NCBI GenBank assembly: GCA_021234535.1
Contig: CM037843.1
Location: 9,794,979-9,858,978, forward strand
DNA length: 64,000 nt
Reading direction: 5' to 3'
Source: Stichopus chloronotus
Taxonomy: Eukaryota; Echinodermata; Holothuroidea; Aspidochirotida; Stichopodidae
Under the pieces are notes generated by a model. That model was not told the origin of the DNA. It saw nothing but the letters and a program-made list of their open reading frames with translations, and searched no databases. This document shows, piece after piece, positions 1 through 10,693 of this stretch (position 1 is its first letter; each line of letters starts with the position of its first letter). The position numbers and the translations under genes were made by a program.

Positions 1-1411
1 TGCAGTACTCTTCTGAATGTGGCACTTGTAGTTTCCAAAGTTTCCAAATCCTAAGTTTTAGTTTCCAAAGTCTGATTAGAACTGCAACAGTGAAATGAGT
101 CCTGCATGTTTCATGCAATGTGATCCTGTCCATGAAGTTAATAGCTTTGTGAATATGCTTCTGAAATTGCTAGCTATTGTGCATGACACATTTGAGACTG
201 CAATTCTTGACATTACCTCTTCTATGAGCCTGACAAATGCTGCATGTTAGTTGCTTATTGATGAACATTCCTGTCCAGTTTGCAGCATGGGGGTCTACAG
301 TGTCCTGTCTATTTGACATGAATGTTTCAATGTTAGGTAGTTCACACCAGTGGACATAGGGGTTTACTAATTATTCTCATATCTTGAGGAAGAAATTTTT
401 CCATTTGTACACATATGTCACATGGACATGCAGAGATCAGGGCAGGTGCTAACCGTTTCCAGTGGGGGGGGGCAGTAAATGTCTTAAAGGGCATTACCCT
501 CTCATAGTTGGGAGGTAAATTTCTAGAAGGGCATGTTGAATAATATCTTATTATGTACAAAATAATATCAATAAAGGCACTTTTTTGTCAAAAAGGGCAT
601 CATATATTGAAATTTTGTTTTGGGAACAAACCCTCCATTCCCCTTCTCTTAATGGTGCTGGTCCTGAAGATGGACGCGTTCAAGTGGCATATCGTGACGA
701 TGCTAAAGTAACACCAGCAGTGATAAACTCACCATTATTGATTATGGTTTTAAGCATGCAGTTGGTATTACACCTGAATTGGGCAATCTTCACGGAAGCT
801 TCAAAGATCATGCATACTGTTGTCATAAATTGAATTAATCTGATTGGTAGTCCACTGTAAGCAGGCTATTGTGAGTGATTTCATCAATCAAAAGGAAAAT
901 CAAATGCAGTCATCCAATAGAAGGAAGTCCTACTTTTAATCCTTCGCAATACTTACACTACATTGCATAAGTACGATAAGATTGCCTGCCAACTTTGTAT
1001 TGAATCTAGTTTACAGCAGCCAGAAATCGCTGAATCTTTTTTCAGTAATTGGATAATTTATGCACTTCCTTGAGGTACAAACATTGTTCAAGGTTGTGTA
1101 TATGAAAGTAAGACTATTCAAACATTGATTCATAAACATTCAGTATCAAATGACATGCAATATCTATAAAAATTGATCCCACATTTCGGGTATTCATGTA
1201 CATGAAAACTGGACAAAGATTTGCAAACTCTGTGCTTAATGTAACTTACAGTGTATTGTGATTTCTGATAGAGCGCAATCTTTTGGGAGACCACAGCCAC
1301 AGAGTCTGCTTTGCGGACTATCTGACTTGTTACCTTTTTCATTGCAGGTAATTTACAATTATCGATGTACTGCTCGCTTTTTAATACTGTCGTTGCATGT
1401 ATCTTTTTCAG
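1..1411. other. Upstream flank of MKKS, no gene recognised
   Basis: I see no open frame here with recognisable protein similarity. The stretch should hold the MKKS promoter and leader. Two possible leader arrangements are visible. One is a non-coding exon at about 1252-1347 (acceptor ttacag, donor cag/gtaatt) spliced to an acceptor at 1410-1411. The other uses the strong acceptor tttttcattgcag ending at 1347, so that the first coding exon starts at 1348. A short G-run lies near 463-470. I found no convincing TATA box. Confidence 0.4.
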
Positions 1412-2402
1412 ATGAGAACTATTACAGAAGGAGACAAAGAGGGATTGATGACCAAACTCTCTCCTTCAGAAAAACTGCACGTCATCTCTTCTTTGAAACA
1501 ATTTCTGCTCTCCTGCTTCGGTCCACGTGGCCGAGCGAAGTATGTGCAGAACACGCACAGTGCTCTGATGACCTTGTCTGCTTCATCTCAAAGCCTGTTT
1601 TCAAATCTTAATTTTGCGAGTCCCATCTCAAAGCTGGTCGCAGCCGGCGTTTTGCAGCAGGTGTCCACCTACAGCGACAACGGCTTGTACGTGGGCATCA
1701 TCGCAGTGTCCCTCATAGAGGGTGCAATCAAAGCCAGCTTACATCACAGACTATGTTGTCAGGTAAATGAACTTCTTTTGACCTCATGCCTAGCTGCTAC
1801 GGAGGACATCTCATCCGAGGTAGATCTCTCCAATCTGGATGCGATGCTCTGTTTGGTCCGCAGTATTTTCAGTAGCAAACCTTCATGCTGTCTCAATGCA
1901 GCCGAGATGGACAGTCTCAGCAGTCTGGTCTTACAAACACTCTTTCTGAACTTGCCAGATGATTTACCAAAGACTTTGCCCATACCACTGGTAGAATTTG
2001 TGAGCATCTCAGGTTACCCTGTGACAGAGACGAAGTTATTCAGTGGGGTACTGTTAGAAGTTCCAGTCAACTTTCACAGAGTCGTCGCTGCCTGGAAGAA
2101 GAAGAAGAAACCGGGAGAAGGTGAGACAGATATCAAAGTGGCATTGTTCGACAACTCGCTTGCAATCGATAAATGTCCATTTCCGGGGGTCATCTTGGAA
2201 GCCAATTCAGGTATAGACATCTTGGAGCACGAAGTGCAACAAATGAAAGGTCTATCTTTAAGGATCTACCAAGCTGGTGTCAAGTTTGTTGGTTGCCAAA
2301 AAGTCATACATCCTTTCCTGGTGAAGTCACTTCACAAGATGGGAATCTTAACTGTCGACAGGCTGTCTTTCAAGCACATCGGGGCCCTTCAGAATCTCAC
2401 AG
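1412..2402 (+). CDS. MKKS: MKKS coding exon 1
   Basis: This exon carries residues 1-330 plus one base, which is the equatorial N-terminal part and the intermediate and apical parts. It ends at CTCACAG/gtattt. Most of the protein sits in this one large exon, as I recall for the large first coding exon of human MKKS. A basic run WKKKKKPGEG lies in the region matching the human apical segment around LLPIKKST. The exon either starts at the ATG (acceptor tttttcag at 1410-1411) or at 1348, with a 64-nt leader. Confidence 0.92.
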
Positions 2403-5400
2403 GTATTTCGCATTCTGTGATTCCATTTTGCAAAGGAAACTCATAATGGAGAGGGTGAGGTGTTGTATTGGTGAACATGTGATAAAATGCAACAACACAA
2501 ACAATCCAAAGCTTGGAAAGCTTTTATAGTGTGGATATGATAAATACTTGAATTGTTTTGTGAGCACGTAGGCAGAATCTGATTCCTTTTCAGGAGACTT
2601 AAAAATAATTTGCCTCTGAAGTTTAGCTGAAAGTCAGAATAGACTGATGTGGGTACATGTACTCATGAAACAATTCCTAATCTCAGGACACTTGTGAAAT
2701 GCATTCCTTATGGATATGCGTTGTCTTTGTCAACAGGGTTCCCACAGTCGTGGAAAACCTGGAAAAGTCATGAAAATGTTTGAGATTATTTTAAGGCTTG
2801 GAAAAATGTTGAAATTCAGAGGAATTTTGTGAGGTCCTGGAAGAGTCATGGACTTTTTCAGAAAGTGACATAATTCCTTTCTCACTAATAAGACAAAAAT
2901 GTCTCCTTCCTTGTACTATCAAGATCTATATTTCCCTTCTTTTCTTATTGCTTTGGCTTTTGCTGCTTCAGTTGAAAAATTCATCAGTTAAGAAATAAGG
3001 TGGAATGTCATGGAAATGTCTCATTTGTTTTCAGAAAATGTCATGAAAATTGATTCCCTAAAGATTGCAGGAACGCTGTGTGTGTTAGCCATGTATTTAC
3101 TGTAGGTATTTTCTTTCCTTTTGACAGGGGCATGTCCTTTTTCATCAATGAACTGTGACATTTCAGAGGACAGCCTGGGTTCACTGAGGGACGTTTCACC
3201 TCTCTCCGTTCTGGACCGACAGCTCTTGCATCTGACAGCATCCTCTGGTCAACAGAAACAAGTGACGACTGTGGTCTTATGCCACAGAACGGAAGCTTGT
3301 TTGCAGGAACTGAAGGTATGGGAACAAGTTGCTTCGTTCAGTATGGTCCCTGCACCACATTAGCTTTGGATCTGTTTGTTCTGATATCAGCGCCTAAAAG
3401 TCTCCTCAGTTACATATATCTGATCATGCAAGTGCAGTTTTCAAAACATCCATAACAGGATGAAGTCAGCTTTCTGATCAGTTTAAAAGTAAAATACTCA
3501 GTTTCCATCAATTTGTCATTTACAATTTGAATTAAACAGTCCAGCTGTATCTTCATTGCCACAGTTTTTATTTGATCAACTTATCAACAGGCGGGCTCTA
3601 CATTAAGAGGTATTTTACAGTAGCTATACATGATAATTTTTCACTTGACATGTCAAATTTCAATGCAGTGTCTGCAACCATAACTGTTGATACATTTTCT
3701 TTTTAAATCATGGGGGCTCACATGGAGATGAGAACGTAGAGATGAGGACCTAGAATGCACAATCTGTGGGGGGGGGGAAGCTGTCCTCTTTATTGCTAGA
3801 AGTAGTCTCATAACCTGTTTGCATGTAAAACTTGGAAGGAAAGATCAAGAAGACAAAATTCTGATTCCAGTTGTTCATTGAAGAAGATGTAAAACAGACA
3901 TCATAATCCAGGAAAGGACTTTGAACTTTAGGTAGTGGAAGATTTCACTATAGAATCAGTGCAACCCTTGGAATGCTGATTTCAATTGAGAGTGTACTGT
4001 AGACTGATCAGCTGTTCAAAATGTGAACCTGTCGGTTTCCAGTCTAGTTCTTAAAATAGACTGGCCCATGCAGCGTTAATTTTAGCAATGTCAAAACTTT
4101 GCCTAAATGCTGAGTTTCGAGTTCCATTAAAACCTTTACACATTCTACATTGTCTTTGACTTTCATTCGCTGGCCAAGGCTTTGCCTTGGCCAGCTCAGC
4201 TTGTTATGTTTTATGCCATTAGGCAGGCAAAGCAGGATTTGTTAGCTCTTACCCAAGTCTTTATAGAAAGTGTGGGCTGTAATGAGTGCCTCATGGCTAT
4301 TATTGCTAATGCTAGCAACACTTTTTATGACAGACCCAAATCAAACCCTTTGCAATTTTTTATTTTGTTTTGTTTTTATGTTTTGTTTTTTGTTGCAGTT
4401 ATCACAACTTGTCTGCAGAGACCTGTGGAAAAATTTTTGACTGCTCTTACTGTTATATTTACCAAGTATTATATATTGTGTTTCATATTGAGCAAATAAT
4501 AACTTGGTATTCATTCATACAAAAACAACTGAAGTCGGTTTTGACTTTGGTAGAACCTAGACCTTGCGCACCGTCAATTCTCATAAAGTTTTCCTTAAAA
4601 TAGAGTAGAATCTATCCTCTTCCAGCTGAAAATGCCCCTAACAGGGATTGAACTATTGCAGTAGCTTGCTCTTATCTAAGTTTTCATACAAAACATGGGC
4701 TGAGTGGTTAATGGCACTTAGGCTGACATAAAAAAAAAAACAGTATGGTTTATGTGCATACCCAATTCAAGTTATTTGCTCTTCTTTTTTCCTTTTCTTG
4801 TATCATTGTGTGTAATGTATTGTTGAAGTAACATTTTGAGAGGGACATGGGAGTGAACTGGCATTGACTTGTGTTTTGATATTTAAGTGTTCATCATCTT
4901 AAAATAATTGTCAGTTTGATTTTCCTTTCTGTTTTGTCTAGCATGCCTTTAGTGTAGCCTACCATGTTGCTAGCTTGTCTATCAGTCACCCAGAGGTGGT
5001 CCCTGGGGGTGGTATCTTTGAAGCCCAGTTGATCGCTGCCACCCGTGGGAAGGTGAGTATTCGATGTGTATTACTGCAAACTCAATATGTGTTTGTTCTG
5101 TCAGAACTTCTGAGAACAAAAAAAAGAACACAAAAAGGAAACTGCTTTGCTGACAGTAGGTTTGCCTGTTTCTGTGGTGGTGGCTAGGATGAGTTGTGAT
5201 ACAAATGTGACCAAGGTAGGGGACTACATGCTTCTCAGCCATTGTAATATATCCAAGAGTGAACAGAAATCTCTTTGTGAAGGCAGAGTATCTTCTAAAT
5301 GATCTCACTATTGATTGCCTTTGATGAAGATAGACTGCTCGTGAGGTAAATTACAAGTGTACTAATTTTCAGGTTATATTGTGAAAACAGATTGTTCGAT

Positions 5401-6089
5401 TAGCATTGTCTCAACTGTAATGTATGAAAGATGCAAACCACATAGACCTGAAAAGTAATTTTTACATTCACATTGACACATTTTTAGTTGTTTCATAATC
5501 ATCACATACTGAGTCAATGACTTTAACATTTCATTTTGAACATTGCACCCAGCTGGAATGTCAGAACTGAGATTGATTTTCGTCTTACAGTAATTTCCTC
5601 AATCTTTGTCTACCTTGATATAATCTCCTTTTCATTTTCCATTTTTTTTCCTTACAACAGCTTGTGAAGCTTTGGGAAGGTGCACAGTCAGATCTCTTGT
5701 GTTCCTCCCACCAGTTTAGTCAAGCTGCTGAGGTGTTTCTGGGATCACTAGATTGCATCACGCAAGCTCTCACACTTGACCCTGCAGTTTCCCGTCCTTC
5801 CGACCAGACTTCTTTTCAGGTATCTGCTGAAGAGAAATTGGATTCTGCCATGAACGAACACATACCATCACCGGACCCTCAGTCAGAGAGGGGTCAGGGA
5901 GCAAGTCACCAACATGGCATGTTGTTCAAAGGGAAGGGAGAAGACTGTGGCAATAGGAAAGGCTTTTCAAAGTGGAATGGCAAAGTTGTCGATTTGTTAA
6001 TTGTCAAGATGAATGCCTTCAGGATGGCAGTTGAGATGGCTAACTTGATACTCAGTATCGGTGCTGTTGTCAGTTCACCTGAGGTGTGA
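1412..6089 (+). CDS. MKKS: MKKS / BBS6, chaperonin-like Bardet-Biedl protein (four coding exons)
   Basis: Coding exons 1412-2402, 3128-3315, 4942-5052 and 5661-6089 join in phases 1, 0, 0 with GT-AG borders and give 572 aa (human MKKS has 570). Similarity to human MKKS runs from end to end: LSPSEK...SCFGPRGR (residues 16-41), SDNGLY (88-93), CQKVIHPFL, an LTG at the exon 1/2 junction, TTVVLCHRTEACLQELK, the GGG loop in exon 3, and a C-terminal AVEMANLILSIG. MKKS is a group II chaperonin relative that, with BBS10, BBS12 and CCT, assembles the BBSome at the centrosome and ciliary base. The usual nucleotide-binding GDGT motif is replaced by SDNGLY, as in other MKKS proteins, so ATP hydrolysis is not expected (family knowledge). 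The ATG at 1412 places the start exactly where the human protein begins. The neighbour downstream, the ALK-family gene, is convergent. Confidence 0.93.
2734..3078. mobile_element. TIR element in MKKS intron 2 (hAT-like MITE relic)
   Basis: The segment opens with CAGGGTTCCCAC and closes with GCAGGAACGCTG, whose reverse complement matches the opening at 9 of 12 positions. The interior is a string of tggaaa/tcatgg units (gtcgtggaaaacctggaaaa, gtcatggaaatgtctc) typical of a widely dispersed non-autonomous repeat in marine animals. I see no open frame. Flanking 8-bp sequences do not match, so a target-site duplication is not confirmed. Confidence 0.55.
3128..3315 (+). CDS. MKKS: MKKS coding exon 2
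   Basis: Residues 331-393. The acceptor is ttttgacag and the donor is AAG/gtatgg. The G left by exon 1 completes a Gly codon, giving LTGACPF, which matches the human MTGTQPI. The exon ends in TTVVLCHRTEACLQELK, matching the human CSLLLCNRNDTAWDELK. Length 188 bp; leaves phase 0. Confidence 0.9.
4169..4195. repeat. Perfect 12-bp hairpin in MKKS intron 3
   Basis: The left arm gctggccaaggc (4169-4180), loop ttt and right arm gccttggccagc (4184-4195) form a perfect stem. It is GC-rich in an AT-rich intron. No role can be read from the sequence. Confidence 0.6.
4690..4790 (+). repeat. Possible tRNA-derived SINE fragment
   Basis: The segment gggctgagtggttaatggc at about 4697 resembles a tRNA-Leu/Ser D-arm and Pol III A box. 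It is followed about 60 bases later by aattcaagtt, a weak B-box-like string, with a poly(A) run in between. No intact cloverleaf can be folded, so this is at most a degraded SINE head. Confidence 0.25.
4942..5052 (+). CDS. MKKS: MKKS coding exon 3
   Basis: Residues 394-430, 37 codons, phase 0 on both sides. The acceptor is ttttgtctag and the donor is AAG/gtgagt. It carries AYHVASLSISHPEVVPGGG and then E, Q, A spaced as in the human LLGGGCTETHLAAYI, the chaperonin loop with the conserved glycine triplet. Confidence 0.9.
5661..6089 (+). CDS. MKKS: MKKS coding exon 4 and stop
   Basis: Residues 431-572 and a TGA at 6087-6089. The acceptor is ttccttacaacag. It starts LVKLWEG and ends with a helix AFRMAVEMANLILSIGAVV, matching the human GLQVAVETANLILDLSYVI. 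A low-similarity loop of about 60 residues (PSPDPQSERGQGASHQHG and onward) lies between two conserved helices, where the human protein also has a variable insert. Confidence 0.9.
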   Translation, partial: LVKLWEGAQSDLLCSSHQFSQAAEVFLGSLDCITQALTLDPAVSRPSDQTSFQVSAEEKLDSAMNEHIPSPDPQSERGQGASHQHGMLFKGKGEDCGNRKGFSKWNGKVVDLLIVKMNAFRMAVEMANLILSIGAVVSSPEV

Positions 6090-6680
6090 TCAAAATGAAC
6101 TTTGTATTAAAGAGGCAGTACTTCATGGAGCAGGGATGAAGAAATATGTATGTAAACTGTAAAGGATTGATATTCACAGGTAAAGATAGGTTCCAAGAAT
6201 TTATGTCACATTCTCAAACGGCAGTGGTATTTGTTCACACATACATACATGCCATCTCTCCTGTGACTTTGAAAAATTTGGTTACTACTTATACAACAAG
6301 TCAAGAAAGTGATGGGGGCGAATGGAGGTCACAGGAGGCATTACCTGGTGCCAGTCAGTGTCATACTGTATCCTTGGAAAGGTGTTATTTTTGCCTATGT
6401 CAAAATATACAATGAACTTTGTCATAAAATGCATTTTCTGATGTAATGGCATAACTCTTCCTCATCTGCCTTACAGTTCAGAAAATCAATCGTTGCAACG
6501 AATTTCCAACATTTTTATTCCTATATTGTAGGACAGTGGATGAGATACAGAGGAATTAGAGCATAGTTAAGTGTTGTCAGTATGCCATACCTGTCTACAT
6601 TGCAGTGTTGTATTATGTGCACCAGCTTTTGTCAAGTTGGGCCAATGACTTACGTTTCAATAAACAATTTGCACACTTCA
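6090..6680 (+). other. MKKS: MKKS 3' untranslated region
   Basis: Non-coding sequence after the MKKS stop. It runs to the first good poly(A) signal, AATAAA, about 570 bases downstream, with a GT/T-rich stretch (gagttgttgtacttttatttctttt) shortly after that suits a cleavage-dependent downstream element. The exact end is inferred. Confidence 0.5.
6659..6664 (+). terminator. Candidate poly(A) signal of MKKS
   Basis: AATAAA, followed after about 20 bases by GT/T-rich sequence. It is the first canonical hexamer after the stop that I could find. Confidence 0.5.
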
Positions 6681-6844
6681 CACGAGTTGTTGTACTTTTA
6701 TTTCTTTTAGAGTCATGTGTTTGCAGTAATTTGAGAGAATCTCCATAAAAGACCAGACTTAATGTCATACTTTCATCTTTTTGGTTTAAATGAAATCATA
6801 ACCTTTGTAATCAAGCAGTGTATGTATGTGCATATGTATGTTTT

Positions 6845-7320
6845 TGATGCCTACCTTGTAAACATGATATCCTAAGAATTGAAACATGTACAGATCTTAT
6901 ATTTGGTATGTGGGTGAACCATATTGAGTACAAGAAGCCTATTGTTTTTGGTGGAGGGTCGAGGGTCATTTTGGGTCAACATGGGTCAAATAGTGAAAAC
7001 TTGTAAACATGGTATCTCAGGAAGGGAAAGTTGTACTGATCTCATATTTGTACGTGGGTGTACCATAATGAGTACAAAAAGCCCATTGTTTTTGGTGGAG
7101 GTCAAAGATCATTTGGGGTCAGATAGTGAAAGCTTTGTAAGCACAATATCTCACTAGGTTAAACATGCACATAAATGTCATATTGGTAAGTGGGTGTACC
7201 TCATGAAGTACGAGTAGCCAAACGTTTTGGTGGAGGTCAAAGGTGGGTTAGGGTCAACAGAGGTCAGATAGTGAAAATCTTGTCAACAATATCTCCAGAA
7301 GTAAGACTCATGAAAATAAT
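6845..7320. repeat. Tandem array of diverged ~130-bp units
   Basis: Three nearly complete copies and one partial copy are visible. Each carries, in order, a gtgggtgtacc-like box, gagtacaagaagcc, ttgtttttggtggagg, a ggtcaaaggtcattt-like box, a gtcagatagtgaaa box and a ttgtaaacatgatatctca box. Copies begin near 6890, 7025 and 7160, and a partial earlier unit ends near 6880. Short open frames inside are repeat artefacts. A related ggtcaaaggtcattt fragment occurs at 10985-11010. Confidence 0.75.
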
Positions 7321-8055
7321 TCCTCATGACGAATTCATCGAAACCTCAATGCATTTGTGCATTCTGGTTATTTTTTTTTTCCAGAAAACGCACGCAATAT
7401 CTCATTTTAGAAAGTTTGTTAAACAATATTGCTTAATCTGTTAATGCCACAAAGTAATGTTCGTCTTGAAGGGTTCCTCACGATTTCCTCCCCTTGTTTA
7501 CAGATGCTACAAGTTTGCTACATAGCTGTTGAAATTTAAACAACAAAATTACTCAAAAGGTAGTCCTCACTTAACTTGTCTTCATAACACCAGAATGGCG
7601 GACAAATCATGATCATGTGTGATCCCACGTTTGGACAGCTATATGTCTACCTACATTTAGGTACCATACCTACAATAATCTCTCCATTGACTTGCACACT
7701 AAAGTAGTGACATACAAGGTAGGTCGTATCAGGCATTCCCTACCTATCATGCGAAAGCTTGAGAATTGGCTAATTCTGGCACTTTCAAATTTCCAGATGT
7801 TGAAACCAAAGATTTTTAGCTAGAATGAGCGCACGTTTAGAGTGGTGGTCCCGCCCACTTGACAACGCTCTCCGACCGAAATATCATTCCGACACCTTCA
7901 CTTTTCTAAAACCATCTAAATCTCCTTCAATCGTCCTCATTTTCACATCATCAGTACTTTAATTAGTACTTTCCAACATCCAATTAAAAAATTAGGGATG
8001 ATGACTGAAATCGTGTCGAAAGCCGTGGCTTATCCCCCAAAGGTGAATAGTACTC
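7321..8055. other. Spacer, nothing recognised
   Basis: AT-rich intergenic sequence between the convergent MKKS and ALK-family genes. I see no recognisable gene or repeat structure here. Confidence 0.4.
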
Positions 8056-8677
8056 GTGGGTGGTATATCTCATTTTGGTATATATGGAATATTGTATACC
8101 TTAACAGTTGATGTCAAAGTTTTGAGAGGTGAAGACCATTCAACTACGAACGAGGAGTTAGACATCCATGGTTGTTCTCATAGAGATGTTGGAAATTTTA
8201 ATTCATTGGATGCGTGGGTCACGGGTATACTGCACTTATGGGGTAACAATACTGTTAGTTCCCTGCCTGCGAATCTCCCAGTCATGGTATCCCAGGCTCT
8301 TACCATTATCGTAAATGCAAACCTCTATCGTCAAAAACTTGGGTTCTACAACGAGTGAGTGGTTACTGATTCAAGATTTCACCTTAAAATGACTAAACAA
8401 GTCTGACAAGTCTGCAAATTTCCATTTGTTTCATAATTGTATATGGCGCCACTTGCCACGAACCAAAGTCGTTTGTATATGTGAAATTCACTTTGAATAT
8501 TCCTTTTGTTTTCAACAGCCGTGGTGCGCCACGAGAGGGGACGGTTTCTCTGACTTTAAAGAGGTGGCGGATAATTGGGAGGAGGTGGCCGATTTAAATC
8601 TTTATAGTTTGCTCGGTTTGTATTCAGACATACGTCCTTGCGTACCTAGTCCTAACAAAATGCACATAATGTGGTAA
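8056..8677 (+). other. Weak coding candidate, two possible exons
   Basis: An open frame of about 100 codons runs from 8056 to a plausible donor (AACGA/gtgagt near 8355). A second open stretch follows an acceptor ttttcaacag ending near 8519. Splicing in phase 2 would give a short tail RGAPREGTVSLTLKRW and a stop; the unspliced second frame ends HIMW. No in-frame ATG precedes the first part without another upstream exon, and I recognise no protein family. Several open frames of this length are expected by chance in 64 kb of AT-rich sequence. Confidence 0.15.
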
Positions 8678-9562
8678 AACCTTGTCTCGAGAAGACCTTT
8701 TTATACATGATAGAACATGATGCGATATCCAGATATACCATAATGGTTAGGGTGTGTTCCCCTCGAGAACATAAGCATGTATGGCATCATGTGGATTAGC
8801 CTCCTCATATCACGTCAGTATGGTTATGTTGTGGAAGGAGCCACCTCAAGCATATATTGAACAAATCTAGACAATGTTTTGGTTGAAACTTTGCACCTGC
8901 CATCCTAAGTTAAGCAAATCATGGATGTTGTCTTCATTGTTTTTTAATGCTTAATCACTTTTTTGATGCAATGAAAACAGTAGTGTTGTCTATAAGTTCC
9001 TGTTCGCTATATGAATATGCTAAAACGAATAAAGTATAGCAAATGTATATTTTGATGACAAATTCATACTTCTTGATTTCTATGTCTTGTAATGTAAATA
9101 TTTGATTTCACGTCATTGTATCAGTACAGTAGATGGTTGCGAATGCGATTTATTTAGGTAATGCAATTGAAAATTGAAATTTTCGACTAAGAATAAAAAC
9201 ACTAACCACATCGTGCGATCTCTCTCAATTTATTCATATATGTCGTTTTATTCGGATATTCAAAGCAATGTGTTTGTTTACTAGCGTATTCCACAACGAC
9301 AAAGTTTAGCTCAGAGATTTTACACAGTCAACTTATTCGTTTTGCTTTTGATATAACAAAATGCGGAAAGCGCGGAAAGTTCAGATGCGGAAATGATATG
9401 AGTAAGCCTTCAAAATTTAGAAACAAATGTCGAAAATTTAAATAGTTAATTTTAAATTTGTATAGTTTAGGCACAAATTACATGAGACAACAATTATCGA
9501 AAAATTTCAACTGCAGTTACAAAAATGAAGACGTAGTTTTAGTAACAAAACCATATAAAAAC
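8678..9562. other. Spacer downstream of both genes
   Basis: AT-rich sequence with no coding signal. Further TTTATT strings (AATAAA on the - strand) at about 9149 and 9227 could serve as distal poly(A) signals of the ALK-family gene. Confidence 0.35.
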
Positions 9563-10053
9563 TTTATTACGTTGTGCTTTATCGATGTATTACCATTACC
9601 ATAGAAATATAAATGCAATTTGAAAATTTGAAGTTGCTTATCACCATAAAGCGCTGACGTAACGTCGAGCATGTCATTGAACACATTGTGTACCTCCTAT
9701 ATTGGTCATGGTGACTCCATTCTGTCATACTTTTATTTTCAAAGCTGATGAATAATTCATTAAGAGACGACCAATAGCAGCATGCGGCCATAAAATTTCA
9801 TAATATCACAGACACCAACAAAGCTTTGATTAAAGTCTATAGACGTATAGACTGAGTTTATCGCAAAAGGGCAAGAAGGCATAAAGTTAGCAAAAAAAAA
9901 AATCATACAATTTAGGTCACGTTGTATATATGAGACTATGACCCTGGTTCCAGGTAAAATAAAGAAAACAAGGTCTTTGCGTGACTGTATTTCATCAACA
10001 ATGCTATTTCCGGTTTGTTTAATATATCTGATACAGACTCTTCGAAAGCACGT
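9563..10053 (-). other. Probable 3' UTR of the ALK-family gene
   Basis: Sequence after the TAA at 10054-10056 on the - strand. AATAAA on the - strand occurs at 9737-9732 and 9568-9563, about 320 and 490 bases after the stop. Either could end the transcript; no further evidence separates them. Confidence 0.4.
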
Positions 10054-10693
10054 TTAAACTAAACTTTCCGATCTCTCTGCAGTTGCCTTTGGTACTGTGG
10101 CGGACACTGGGGGAAATGAATATTCATGATTTAATGCACTGGAGTTTGCGTTGATATCGTCTTCGATAATCGATGCACTAGTAGGAACGTCGCTGTCATA
10201 TATGTTCATTTGAACACTCTTCGGGAAATCTTCCTCTAGGCTGTCCAATCTAACAGAAGTCTTTCTTTCCTTTTTATCTGAAAACGCCGCTTGTAAATAC
10301 CCCTCGGAGTCAGTACTGAAGTGGTTTGCCGGTGGGTATATTGCACTGGGTAACATTGGGTTGGTTTCAGATGTGTCCTGGTCTGACTCGTATGAGTAAG
10401 CCGACACAAGGCAACGGTCAACCTCTATCCCGTGACTCGGTATAGATGTCGACGTAACGTCACGTGACTCGGACAAGCGAGCCAAGAGTACGCATAGGTG
10501 TTCAAACGTCGGCCTTTGATCGGGGCTTGTCCGCCAACAAGACTCCATTAGTGCCTTCAAGGCCTTCGGACAATACCTAGGCGGGCACATCCTGTCGCCC
10601 TTAGCAACGCATTGGATCACCTCGTGATTACTGAGTCCTGGGTATGGAATATAAGCGAACGTTAAAATCTCCCACAGAAGTACTCCGAAAGAC
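10054..10693 (-). CDS. ALK: ALK exon 9: kinase C-lobe end and cytoplasmic tail
   Basis: It enters in phase 2 (TG/G = Trp1110) with SFGVLLWEILTFAYIPYPG, the conserved sub-domain IX. It continues through CWRTSPDQRPTFEHL and ends with a tail of about 145 residues. Tail tyrosines occur in SAYSYES, AIYPP, EGYLQ, NIYDSD and HEYSF. No NPxY or YGYQ motif like those of the human tail is present. Stop TAA at 10056-10054. The tail is much shorter than that of human ALK. Confidence 0.92.
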
